From Phocaeicola sp. (GTDB taxonomy: Bacteria > Bacteroidota > Bacteroidia > Bacteroidales > Bacteroidaceae), in assembly GCA_020026225.1 (NCBI GenBank), contig JAHHQU010000025.1:1-33826 (forward strand): a stretch of DNA of 33,826 nt. Reading direction: 5' to 3'. This document shows positions 23,036 through 31,170 of the stretch, piece by piece. Under the pieces are notes generated by a model, which had not been told where the DNA came from, searched no databases, and worked only from the letters and a program-made list of their open reading frames with translations. Both the position numbers and the translations under genes were made by a program. Position 1 is the first letter of the stretch. Every line of letters starts with the position of its first letter.

Positions 23036-23419
23036 TCATTTCTTATTTCCTTGCTGTTTTGCTTCAATGCTCAAAGTTGCATGAGGCACCGCACGAAGTC
23101 TTTCTGCAGGAATCAACTTGCCGGTTTCGCGGCAAATTCCATAAGTTTTGTTTTCAATTCGTACCAAAGCAGCACGCAGATTCTGAATGAACTTAAGCTG
23201 ACGAGCAGCCAGACGGATAGTTTCTTCTTTATTCAACGTATTGGTACCTTCTTCCAAAATCTTATAAGTAGGAGAAGTATCACCGATATCGTTGCCATCA
23301 ATATTCATAATACTGCGTTTCATTTTCTCATAGTCGCGTTCCGCGAGCTGAAGTTTTTCCATGATAATGGCACGGAATTCTTCCAATTCTGCGTCAGAAT
23401 ACCTTGTTTTCTCAGCCAT
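23036..23419 (-). CDS. TraR/DksA-family protein with degenerate zinc finger
   Basis: A 127-aa protein with a long helical hairpin (about 8-90) and a C-terminal DksA/TraR-type module YGICRETGKLIPAERLRAVP (94-113). DksA-type factors bind the RNA polymerase secondary channel and modulate transcription with ppGpp. The canonical four Cys are reduced to one: Cys96 remains while the other positions are Thr99, Ser117 and Ala120, so zinc is unlikely to bind. Zinc-free DksA variants are known to be functional in other bacteria. It lies between ileS (87 bp) and lspA (112 bp), in the same direction, a recurring arrangement in this phylum. Confidence 0.9.
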   Translation of the reverse strand: MAEKTRYSDAELEEFRAIIMEKLQLAERDYEKMKRSIMNIDGNDIGDTSPTYKILEEGTNTLNKEETIRLAARQLKFIQNLRAALVRIENKTYGICRETGKLIPAERLRAVPHATLSIEAKQQGNKK

Positions 23420-23452
23420 AGCTTTAAGTTTAGAGGTTAATAATAGTATCTA

Positions 23453-23490
23453 CCGGAAAGTGGACTAAAATTATCAGACTCGCTTTCCGG
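23453..23490 (-). other. Intercistronic hairpin between ileS and the DksA-like gene
   Basis: CCGGAAAG (23453-23460) / CTTTCCGG (23483-23490), an 8-bp stem extendable with a wobble pair, 22-nt loop, without a U-tract. More likely a processing or stability element than a terminator. Confidence 0.4.
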
Positions 23491-23506
23491 CAGATGAGAA
23501 CATTTA

Positions 23507-26500
23507 TCATTGCTTGGTTACCTGAATGAACAATGAGAAGTCATCGAAGGTAAGTTCTGTACCACCTTCCACTTCATCAACGAGTTCAAGCGAGTTAGCC
23601 AATACTTGATTACAAATATAGCCATTATATTCATTAACCGCATCATCACTTTTAGAATTCTTAGATAATGCGATGGCAATCTTATCGGTAATTTCAAAAC
23701 CGCTGCTCTTACGGATGTTCTGAATCTTGCTCACCAATTCACGAGCCAATCCTTCACGACGCAAAGCATCTGAAATTACAATATCCATGGCTACGGTCAA
23801 TGTGCCTTCGTTGGCAACAACCCATCCAGGAATATCTTCGCTGAAGATTTCAACTTCATTCGCCTCGATTTCTGCAGGAGTTCCATTCAAGTCAAGTGTA
23901 ATCTTACCAGCAGCCTCAAGTTCGTTAATCTGTTCCTGGCTCATAGAAGTGACAGCAGCAGCTACCCGCTTCATCAGAGGACCGAATTTCTTACCCAAGA
24001 CCTTGAAGTTACATTTTACTTTCTTGACAAGGATATCTGAACAACCTTCCACGAAATCGATTTCTTTCACGTTCACTTCGTTCATAATCAAAGACTGAAC
24101 GGCCTGAAGTGCTTCCTTAGTAGCAGCATCTACCGGTATCATCAACTTCTGAAGCGGCTGTTTTACAATGATGTTTACTTTCTTACGCAATGCCAATCCC
24201 ATAGAAGAGACCTTCTGGGCCAATTCCATACGATTTTCAAGATTCTTGTCGATAGCAGTTTCATCGCATACCGGGAATTTAGCCAAGTGAACAGAAACGA
24301 CATTATCACGGCCTGTTGTTCTGACCAAATCCATATACAGCTTATCTGCATAGAACGGTGCGATAGGAGCAATCAGTTTAGCCACTGTTTCCAAACAAGT
24401 GTACAATGTCTGGTAAGCAGCCAATTTATCTTGAGAGTAGCCTGTACCCCAGAAACGTTTTCTACACAAACGTACGTACCAGTTACTCAAATTATCGTTA
24501 ACGAAGTCGTTGATCAGACGACCAGCCTTAGTCGGTTCGTATTCATTGAAGCATTCATCCACGTTCTTGATCAAAGAATTCAATTCAGAAAGAATCCAAC
24601 GGTCAATTTCAGGACGTTCTGCCAATGGTACGTCTGGTTCTGCGTAAGTAAATCCATCCAAGTTCGCATAAGGAGCAAAGAACTTATAGGTATTGTGCAA
24701 TGTACCGAAGAACTTGCGAGTTACTTCCATCACACCATCAGTGTCGAACTTCAAGTTATCCCATGGAGATGAGTTTGTAATCATATACCAACGTACCGGG
24801 TCTGAACCGAACTGTTCGATTGCTCCGAATGGATCCACTGCATTGCCCAAACGTTTGGACATCTTGTTGCCATTCTTATCCAATACCAAACCGTTAGAAA
24901 TAACGTTCTTGTAAGCTACGCTATCAAATACCATAGTAGCGATAGCATGCAAAGTAAAGAACCAACCACGAGTCTGGTCAACTCCCTCAGCAATGAAGTC
25001 TGCTGGATAATAAGAACGGTTGTCTACGATTTCCTTATTTTCAAACGGATAGTGCAACTGAGCATAAGGCATAGCACCTGAATCGAACCAAACGTCAATC
25101 AAGTCTGTCTCACGCTTCATCGGCTTGCCACTTTCAGAAACCAAGATGATATCATCTACGTATGGACGGTGCAAGTCAATCTTTTCGTAATTCTCCTTAT
25201 TGTACTCACCCGGAACGAAACCAAGCTTCTTATAAGGGTTTTCAGTCATGAAGCCTTTAGCAACAGACTTTTCGATTTCGTTGTAAAGTTCTTCTACTGA
25301 ACCGATGCATTTTTCTTCACCATCTTCATTACGCCAGATAGGAAGTGGAGTACCCCAATAACGAGAACGGCTCAAGTTCCAGTCGTTCAAGTTTTCAAGC
25401 CACTTGCCGAAACGTCCGGTACCCGTTGATTCCGGTTTCCAGTTGATGGTCTTGTTCAATTCCATCATACGTTCCTTAGCAGCAGTTGAACGGATGAACC
25501 AGCTATCCAAAGGATAATAAAGCACCGGTTTATCTGTACGCCAGCAGTGCGGATAATTGTGCACATGCTTTTCAATCTTAAAGGCAAGATTTGTCTGCTT
25601 CATTTTCATGCAGATGTAAATATCCAATGATTCAGCAGCCTGAGCAGCTTTTTCATCGTATTTGCCATCTACAGTAAATTGAGGATCGTACGCATTCTTT
25701 ACCCAACGACCTTCATATTCTTTATAAGCCTCTACATCGACGCATTCCTGAACGAATTTTTCATCCAATTCTTCAAGCAGATAGAATTTACCTGTCAAAT
25801 CAACCATCGGACGAGTTTCGCCTTTTTTGTTGATCATGAACAAAGAAGGAATACCTGCAGCACGAGCTACATTCGCGTCGTCAGCACCAAAGGTAGGAGC
25901 GATATGAACAATACCAGTACCATCTTCAGTGGTAACATAATCGCCTGGGATTACACGGAATGCCTTTGAAGAAGCTTCTTTCCAAGAGCCGTCTTCTGTA
26001 GCTTCTACCGGTTTCACCCAAGGAATCAACTGTTCGTACTCCATTCCTACCAAGTCGGAACCTTTGTATTCGCCGACCACCTTAAATGGAATCAATTTAT
26101 CACCTGGTTTGTAATCTTCCAAAGCCATTCCTTCTGCCTTTTTGTTGAAATGAGCATAAAGCAACGGTTTTGCAACGACTACAGTCATCTTTTCACCCGT
26201 GTATCCATTGTAAGTCTGAACGGCTACATAATCAATTTTCGGGCCGACACACAACGCAGTGTTTGAAGGCAAAGTCCAAGGAGTAGTAGTCCATGCGATG
26301 AAGTACGGTGTACCCCACTCTGCCATCTCCGGCTTCGGATTCTTCATCTTGAACTGGCCAACCACCGTAGTGTCTTTCACATCACGGTAGCAACCTGGCT
26401 GATTCAATTCGTGAGAGCTCAAGCCAGTACCTGCAGCCGGTGAATACGGCTGGATGGTATAACCTTTATACAACAAACCTTTCTTGTAGAGTTCCTTAAG

Positions 26501-26992
26501 CAACCACCACAAAGTTTCGATGTAACGGTTATCGTATGTAATATAAGGATTTTCAAGGTCTACCCAATAACCCATCTTGTGAGTCAGGTCAGTCCATTCC
26601 TTTGTAAACTTCATGACATCCGTACGACAGTGCATATTATAGTCTGCCACAGAAATAGTTTTACCAATATCTTCTTTGGTAATACCCAACGTCTTTTCAA
26701 CACCCAGCTCTACCGGAAGTCCGTGAGTATCCCATCCTGCTTTACGTTTCACCTGAAAACCCTTCATGGTTCTGAAGCGGCAGAATGAGTCCTTGATGGT
26801 ACGAGCCATCACGTGGTGAATACCCGGTTTACCGTTTGCTGATGGAGGTCCTTCATAAAAAACAAATGATGGACAGCCTTCACGTTCGGTCATACTCTTT
26901 GTGAAAACATCGTTTTCATCCCATTTCTGCAGTACCTCTTTGTTTACTTCAGAAAGGTTGAGCTGTGAATATTCTGTAAATTTCTTACTCAT
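23507..26992 (-). CDS. ileS: Isoleucyl-tRNA synthetase, IleRS2-like with GxHH signature
   Basis: A 1161-aa class I synthetase that charges tRNA-Ile and edits valine. It is clearly longer than the roughly 940-aa bacterial IleRS1, as expected for the eukaryote-like IleRS2 type. After GPPSANGKP (48-56) comes GIHH (57-60) at the place where class I enzymes carry HxGH: the first and third signature residues are swapped. The second signature is KMSKR (in GNKMSKRLGN). The CP1 editing domain contains TTPWTLPSNTAL and GTGIVHIAPTFGADD. The C-terminal part lacks the Cys-rich zinc ending of IleRS1 and ends FSLFIQVTKQ. Its promoter is at 27054-27061, and the DksA-like gene, lspA and two others follow. Function sure; IleRS2 class is from length and motif. 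Confidence 0.97.
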   Translation of the reverse strand: MSKKFTEYSQLNLSEVNKEVLQKWDENDVFTKSMTEREGCPSFVFYEGPPSANGKPGIHHVMARTIKDSFCRFRTMKGFQVKRKAGWDTHGLPVELGVEKTLGITKEDIGKTISVADYNMHCRTDVMKFTKEWTDLTHKMGYWVDLENPYITYDNRYIETLWWLLKELYKKGLLYKGYTIQPYSPAAGTGLSSHELNQPGCYRDVKDTTVVGQFKMKNPKPEMAEWGTPYFIAWTTTPWTLPSNTALCVGPKIDYVAVQTYNGYTGEKMTVVVAKPLLYAHFNKKAEGMALEDYKPGDKLIPFKVVGEYKGSDLVGMEYEQLIPWVKPVEATEDGSWKEASSKAFRVIPGDYVTTEDGTGIVHIAPTFGADDANVARAAGIPSLFMINKKGETRPMVDLTGKFYLLEELDEKFVQECVDVEAYKEYEGRWVKNAYDPQFTVDGKYDEKAAQAAESLDIYICMKMKQTNLAFKIEKHVHNYPHCWRTDKPVLYYPLDSWFIRSTAAKERMMELNKTINWKPESTGTGRFGKWLENLNDWNLSRSRYWGTPLPIWRNEDGEEKCIGSVEELYNEIEKSVAKGFMTENPYKKLGFVPGEYNKENYEKIDLHRPYVDDIILVSESGKPMKRETDLIDVWFDSGAMPYAQLHYPFENKEIVDNRSYYPADFIAEGVDQTRGWFFTLHAIATMVFDSVAYKNVISNGLVLDKNGNKMSKRLGNAVDPFGAIEQFGSDPVRWYMITNSSPWDNLKFDTDGVMEVTRKFFGTLHNTYKFFAPYANLDGFTYAEPDVPLAERPEIDRWILSELNSLIKNVDECFNEYEPTKAGRLINDFVNDNLSNWYVRLCRKRFWGTGYSQDKLAAYQTLYTCLETVAKLIAPIAPFYADKLYMDLVRTTGRDNVVSVHLAKFPVCDETAIDKNLENRMELAQKVSSMGLALRKKVNIIVKQPLQKLMIPVDAATKEALQAVQSLIMNEVNVKEIDFVEGCSDILVKKVKCNFKVLGKKFGPLMKRVAAAVTSMSQEQINELEAAGKITLDLNGTPAEIEANEVEIFSEDIPGWVVANEGTLTVAMDIVISDALRREGLARELVSKIQNIRKSSGFEITDKIAIALSKNSKSDDAVNEYNGYICNQVLANSLELVDEVEGGTELTFDDFSLFIQVTKQ

Positions 26993-27053
26993 AGTTATGT
27001 TAGTTTATCTATTTGCTTTTGTTATCAGAAATAACCCTTTATTTTTTAGGCTG

Positions 27054-27061
27054 CAAATTTA
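27054..27061 (-). promoter_or_regulatory. -7 element for the ileS cluster
   Basis: Minus strand reads TAAATTTG (TAnnTTTG), 61 bp before the ileS ATG. No T-box-like leader is evident in the short 5' region. Confidence 0.55.
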
Positions 27062-27157
27062 TAAGAAAAAAGCGTATTTGGAAAGTTTTATGTTAAGTTT
27101 CTCTATAACAAGATTAAAAAACAACAAAATAACAGGGAAATAGGCTTTTAAATAACC

Positions 27158-27400
27158 CTTGTCATTTCCAACGGATTTGTAGCTTCTGACCCGAAAAAAA
27201 CAAACAATTCATTACCGCGTCAAGTACCTTTTTCCAAAGATTTCCCGACTTAGCATAGACATTTTTTTTCTCTATTTTTCATGAGATTCACAGCGTCTCT
27301 TTTACGTACTTGGCGACTCGATTTGTCATTTTACCAATCTTTGTTTTTTCCGGAAGACTCCTTCATCGGCAGGCAAACTTACGTAGTCTGAAATGACAAG
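27158..27400. repeat. Degenerate 243-bp palindrome (three nested inverted pairs)
   Basis: Outer pair CTTGTCATTTC (27158-27168) / GAAATGACAAG (27390-27400) is perfect. Middle pair GAAAAAAACAAA (27193-27204) / TTTGTTTTTTC (27340-27350) differs by one A. Inner pair CGTCAAGTAC (27218-27227) / GTACTTGGCG (27306-27315) has one mismatch. The order is symmetrical, as in an eroded inverted-repeat (MITE-like) element or a structured RNA. Confidence 0.5.
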
Positions 27401-27421
27401 CGGCTTGTACAAATACACAAA

Positions 27422-27468
27422 AAAGAAGAAGGGAATTTACGGATTTTCCGCAAACTCCCTTCTTCTTT
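27422..27468 (-). terminator. Terminator of the thioredoxin-like lipoprotein gene
   Basis: 13-bp stem AAAGAAGAAGGGA (27422-27434) / TCCCTTCTTCTTT (27456-27468) with an inner CGG/CCG pair. An A run precedes it at 27418-27424, a U-tract on the minus strand. It lies 8 bp past the stop codon. Confidence 0.8.
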
Positions 27469-27475
27469 CGTTATC

Positions 27476-28621
27476 TTATTTTCCAAACAATTCATCCAGC
27501 ATCTGATACAATTCAGGAGATTCTCCTACAAACACCTTGAGAATCTTTCCTTCCGGATCTACCAGTACTTTCGTCGGATAACCTGGAACAGCATAGTGGG
27601 CAGACAACTGAGATTCTCCTTCTTGGACATTAACCCAAGGCAATTGATGCTGTGCCACACCCGCACGCCATTTTTCTTCTGTATCCCTGCAATCCACTCC
27701 CAAGAACTCTATCTGCTTGTTGTATTTCGCATAATACTTTTTCATATCAGGAATCCCCTTGACGCACCAACCGCACCAGGTACCCCAAAAATCCACCAAC
27801 AAATGCTTCCCTTTAAAAGAAGCCAAGGTCACTTCGTTTCCTTCGATGGTCTTCAATTTAAAATCGGGAGCCTGATTCCCAGGAACGACATTCAGCTTCG
27901 CCTTCTCAGAAATCAACCTTCTGTTGTACGTCATAACGGCTTTTTCGATATAGGAAGCCATCGGACCCTTCTTCACTCTTTCCGACAAAAGACGAATGGC
28001 CTCCAATCCCTGTTCGGGATTCAAATCAGCGGAAAGAAAGGCAGAAGCCATACTATTCGGATTTGCTTTGATAGCCTCGAACTTGACCTCCTTCAATTGT
28101 TTGTCGAGGATACGCAAAGCCCCTTTCAGACTATCAATCTTTTCTTTATTCTGTTCCTTATAGACCTGCATAAACGCCTGATTCAATCCTGTAATTTTCT
28201 GCTGGACTTCCTCAATGCCTTTGCATTTGGCCAAATCATCATAAAGTTCACTACCTGAAACGCGATAATGATCTACCGAGCCTTCTACCGTCAGTTTATC
28301 ACCAGGGAAGAACATAATCGGCTTACCCGAAATCATGCGCATTGCACTATTCGGACTTTTAGGCTTTGGCACAAAACGGACATACGCCGCTGTGGCAGGA
28401 AGCTGCAATTCAAATTTCCCGTTGTACATAGGAACCGTATCCTTACGTATATGCTCTTGAGTTTTCATATCATCAACGAAAACGAGCAATGTATCCGAAT
28501 CAACACTGGCTAATGTACCACTGAAATTAACGGAAGACTCCGTACAAGACGAAAGAACGAAAGTGAGACCAGAAAGCGAAAGAAGCGCCTTCTTTACTAT
28601 GGAATAAGCATGTTTTTGCAT
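27476..28621 (-). CDS. TlpA-like thioredoxin-fold lipoprotein with N-terminal DUF4369-type domain
   Basis: A 381-aa periplasm-facing lipoprotein. ATG 28621 (MQKHAYSIVKK) gives the signal with VLSSC (Cys26). Residues about 30-125 are beta-rich with NGKFELQLP and DKLTVEGSVDHYRVSGSE, the DUF4369 pattern common in Bacteroidota. A helical middle follows (about 130-245), then a thioredoxin-like domain beginning PGNQAPDFKLKTIEG and carrying active-site WCGWC (Cys283/Cys286). A cis-Pro loop follows in VPGYPTKVLVDPEGK. It is expected to reduce or exchange disulfides in periplasmic or surface proteins; ResA/TlpA are relatives. Stands alone with its own terminator; no -7 element was found upstream. Confidence 0.92.
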   Translation of the reverse strand: MQKHAYSIVKKALLSLSGLTFVLSSCTESSVNFSGTLASVDSDTLLVFVDDMKTQEHIRKDTVPMYNGKFELQLPATAAYVRFVPKPKSPNSAMRMISGKPIMFFPGDKLTVEGSVDHYRVSGSELYDDLAKCKGIEEVQQKITGLNQAFMQVYKEQNKEKIDSLKGALRILDKQLKEVKFEAIKANPNSMASAFLSADLNPEQGLEAIRLLSERVKKGPMASYIEKAVMTYNRRLISEKAKLNVVPGNQAPDFKLKTIEGNEVTLASFKGKHLLVDFWGTWCGWCVKGIPDMKKYYAKYNKQIEFLGVDCRDTEEKWRAGVAQHQLPWVNVQEGESQLSAHYAVPGYPTKVLVDPEGKILKVFVGESPELYQMLDELFGK

Positions 28622-28954
28622 AGAGACCATTTATTTTTTATTTAAATATCCATCATTATTTGAAGCAACCGCCCTCCCTTGAGATTCTTAGCAAGCATTC
28701 AAAAATGCTCATAATCCGCATTCCTCAAAAGAGAAGAATCGGTAACTTCAAACCAAAAGTTTTGCAAAGAAAGCATTTTTTTCAAAAGAAAGAAACAATT
28801 CTTCACTGGAAACAGCAAGAGGACTTACACTAAGGTATAATTCGTTGATGACATGCGTTCGGCAAACCAAACGAAAGACAAAACTGCCGGAGTCCATACC
28901 TTCACGGCACGAACCCCGGCAGCAGGATAAATATCTTACGAGATACCGATTCTC
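28622..28954. other. 333-bp intergenic region between eda and the thioredoxin-like gene
   Basis: Contains the eda terminator (28884-28922) and a small palindrome AGCATT-CAAA-AATGCT (28694-28709) upstream of the thioredoxin-like gene. No TAnnTTTG element at a useful distance and no coding sequence were seen. Confidence 0.6.
28884..28922 (-). terminator. Probable terminator of kdgK-eda
   Basis: 7-bp GC-rich stem CTGCCGG (28884-28890) / CCGGCAG (28916-28922) with a 25-nt loop. On the minus strand TTTTG follows. It lies 33 bp after the eda stop. Confidence 0.55.
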
Positions 28955-29623
28955 TTACTTTCTGGCTTCCTGTATATAAGTCAATGCTTCCTCACATCTA
29001 GCAATCACATAAGCCCAATCTTCAGCAGCTACCTTGTCTTTCGGGAAAAGCTTTGAGCCCATACCCACGCAGAACACCCCTGCTTTGACCCAAGAGGTCA
29101 GATTTTCCTTGGTCGGTTCTACTCCACCGGTAACCATCAACTTGGACCAACCCATCGGAGCCATCAATCCTTTGACGAAATTAGGACCGAACACATCACC
29201 TGGGAACAATTTGCAAAGGTCGCATCCCACTTCCTGCGCTGCACCCACTTCTGTAACGGTACCGCATCCAGGAGTATAAGGAATCATTCGTCGGTTGCAA
29301 ACTTTAGCAATTTCCGGATTGAACAAAGGGCCTACTACGAAACATGCACCCAACTGAATATAAAGGGCTGCCGTTGCAGGGTCAACAATCGAACCGACTC
29401 CCATAGCCAACTCCGGACATTCACGAGCTGCATATTTTACGAGTTCCGCAAACACCTCATGAGCGAAGTCACCACGATTCGTGAATTCAAAAGCACGGAC
29501 ACCTCCATCATAGCATGCCTTCACAACTTTTTTCGCTACTTCTACATCTTTATGATAAAAGACAGGAACCATACCCGTTGTTCCAATTTTTTCCAATACC
29601 GCTATCTTATCAAATTTAGCCAT
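28955..29623 (-). CDS. eda: KDPG / 4-hydroxy-2-oxoglutarate aldolase
   Basis: A 222-aa class I aldolase of TIM-barrel fold that splits 2-keto-3-deoxy-6-phosphogluconate into pyruvate and glyceraldehyde 3-phosphate. The Schiff-base Lys is Lys138 in CDLCKLFPGD, and the general acid/base Glu46 lies in AFEFTNRG. The GVGSIVDP and VTGGVEPTKENL phosphate-binding regions are also present. Length is slightly above E. coli Eda (213 aa). It lies 42 bp downstream of kdgK and completes the lower uronate pathway with it. Hexuronate isomerase and dehydratase genes are not in this window. Confidence 0.95.
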   Translation of the reverse strand: MAKFDKIAVLEKIGTTGMVPVFYHKDVEVAKKVVKACYDGGVRAFEFTNRGDFAHEVFAELVKYAARECPELAMGVGSIVDPATAALYIQLGACFVVGPLFNPEIAKVCNRRMIPYTPGCGTVTEVGAAQEVGCDLCKLFPGDVFGPNFVKGLMAPMGWSKLMVTGGVEPTKENLTSWVKAGVFCVGMGSKLFPKDKVAAEDWAYVIARCEEALTYIQEARK

Positions 29624-29665
29624 TTTTATCTCTCTATTTAATAATGACTATTAACTTTCAAACAC

Positions 29666-30688
29666 TTAACGCTGTACTCTTCCACTTGCATCTCCACCTG
29701 CCAAAGCTTCCACCTCTTCAGCAGAAACCATATTGAAGTCCCCGTTAATGGTATGCTTCAATGCAGAAGCTGCCACAGCGAATTCCAAGGCTTCACCTTG
29801 ACTCTTCTTGGTAAGCAGTCCATGAATGATACCTCCAGAGAACGAATCACCTCCACCTACACGGTCGATAATCGGATCAATGTCATAATGTTTGGAAGTA
29901 TAGAATTCTTTACCATTAAAAATCATAGCCTTCCATCCGTTATGAGTAGCCGAATAAGATTCGCGCAAAGTAGAAATCACATACTTGAATCCAAATGTTT
30001 CAGCCATAGCCTTAAAGATACCTTTATATCCTTCGGCATCCGTCTTGCCGGCTGCAACGTCAGCATCCGGTTTGAAGCCCAAACAAAGTTCAGCATCTTC
30101 TTCATTGCCGATACATACATCTACATACTGCATAAGCGGACGCATGATGGGCTGAGCCTTCTCCTTTGTCCACAATTTCTTGCGGAAATTCAAATCGACA
30201 GAAACCGTTACGCCATGACGTTTTGCCGCTTCACAAGCCAAACGAGTCAATTCGGCAGCCTTATCGGAAATGGCCGGAGTAATACCTGACCAATGGAACC
30301 AGTCTGCTCCTTCCATAATCGCATCGAAATCAAAGTCGCAAGGTTCTGCTTCGGCAATAGCAGAATGAGCACGGTCATAAATTACCTTACTTGGACGCAT
30401 GGAAGCACCAGTTTCCAAATAATAAATACCTACGCGGTCACCGCCACGAGTGATGTATTGAGTATTCACACCAAATCGACGAAGGGCATTCACAGCCGAC
30501 TGACCGATTTCATGCTTAGGAAGCTTGGTTACGAAGTACGCATCATGTCCATAATTAGCACAACTGACTGCAACATTCGCTTCACCGCCACCATATACCA
30601 CATCAAAATTATCTGATTGAACAAAACGTGTGTTGCCTGGTGTAGACAAACGCAGCATTATTTCACCTAAGGTTACAATTTTTGCCAT
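29666..30688 (-). CDS. kdgK: 2-keto-3-deoxygluconate kinase (PfkB family)
   Basis: A 340-aa ribokinase/PfkB-type sugar kinase that phosphorylates KDG to KDPG. N-terminal VTLGEIMLRLSTPGN (about 5-19) and GGGEANVAVSCANYG (about 33-47) form the substrate site. The C-terminal PfkB signature DRVGGGDSFSGG (about 271-282) carries the catalytic Asp in GGGDSF. Directly upstream of eda in the same operon, and divergent from a LacI-type regulator. PfkB specificity is hard to read by eye, but pairing with eda makes KDG kinase the best call. No TAnnTTTG element was found upstream, so its promoter may depend on an activator or deviate from consensus. Confidence 0.92.
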   Translation of the reverse strand: MAKIVTLGEIMLRLSTPGNTRFVQSDNFDVVYGGGEANVAVSCANYGHDAYFVTKLPKHEIGQSAVNALRRFGVNTQYITRGGDRVGIYYLETGASMRPSKVIYDRAHSAIAEAEPCDFDFDAIMEGADWFHWSGITPAISDKAAELTRLACEAAKRHGVTVSVDLNFRKKLWTKEKAQPIMRPLMQYVDVCIGNEEDAELCLGFKPDADVAAGKTDAEGYKGIFKAMAETFGFKYVISTLRESYSATHNGWKAMIFNGKEFYTSKHYDIDPIIDRVGGGDSFSGGIIHGLLTKKSQGEALEFAVAASALKHTINGDFNMVSAEEVEALAGGDASGRVQR

Positions 30689-31051
30689 AATCTAATTTAT
30701 TTTTAGTTTATTGTAAGTTTTCCATCTATCTATCACATCGTTATCTCTTTCTTAACCAGATCATTCGTTAGAACAGAATCATCAGCACGGATACCATTCC
30801 TAACAATCTTTAATCAAGGATTACAAAGCAGATTGGACGTTAAAAAACGCCTGGATACACCTTTTAAAACAATTTGTCATTGCAAAGGAAATGCCCAAGC
30901 ATTCCAATCAAGACCCAAAGACATTTCGACATCCATTCAACGATTTGATTTACAATCATTTATATCGTCATCAAAAAGTCATAATAAAAAGAGATACAAA
31001 AACACAATTATTTCTGATTTTTCAAGAAAAAATTATAAAATTCGCATTCCG

Positions 31052-31063
31052 TGTGCGTGCACA
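31052..31063. promoter_or_regulatory. Candidate operator palindrome for the LacI-type regulator
   Basis: TGTGCGTGCACA consists of TGTGC and GCACA arms around a 2-nt centre, 38 bp upstream of the regulator's -7 element. LacI proteins bind such even-spaced palindromes; assignment is by position only. Confidence 0.45.
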
Positions 31064-31100
31064 AATATACTATATATTTTCCAATTACCCAAAAATGTCG

Positions 31101-31108
31101 TACTTTTG
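31101..31108 (+). promoter_or_regulatory. -7 element for the lacI-type/nhaC operon
   Basis: TACTTTTG matches TAnnTTTG, 63 bp before the ATG at 31171. Confidence 0.55.
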
Positions 31109-31170
31109 TCAACTGAATACAAAAATTCAACGGATCCGATAGGCTTCCACTTAATACAAGACACAAAACC

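Larger units (their letters stand above)
26993..27475. other. Gene-free 483-bp stretch with nested inverted repeats
   Basis: Besides the ileS promoter (27054-27061) and the terminator at 27422-27468, it holds three nested inverted pairs described separately. An 80-codon open frame at 26901-27143 overlaps the start of ileS on the other strand and has no family likeness. Confidence 0.7.
30689..31170. other. 482-bp divergent intergenic region kdgK / lacI-type gene
   Basis: AT-rich, with no credible coding sequence: open frames at 30833 and 30891 run in overlapping frames into the regulator gene and lack family likeness. It contains the -7 element of the regulator gene (31101-31108) and the palindrome TGTGCGTGCACA (31052-31063). 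The kdgK-side 150 bp shows no consensus promoter. Confidence 0.65.

Noticed and set aside
27596..28258. 220-codon plus-strand frame opposite the thioredoxin-like gene
   Set aside because: Antisense to a gene with an intact CxxC domain and lipobox.
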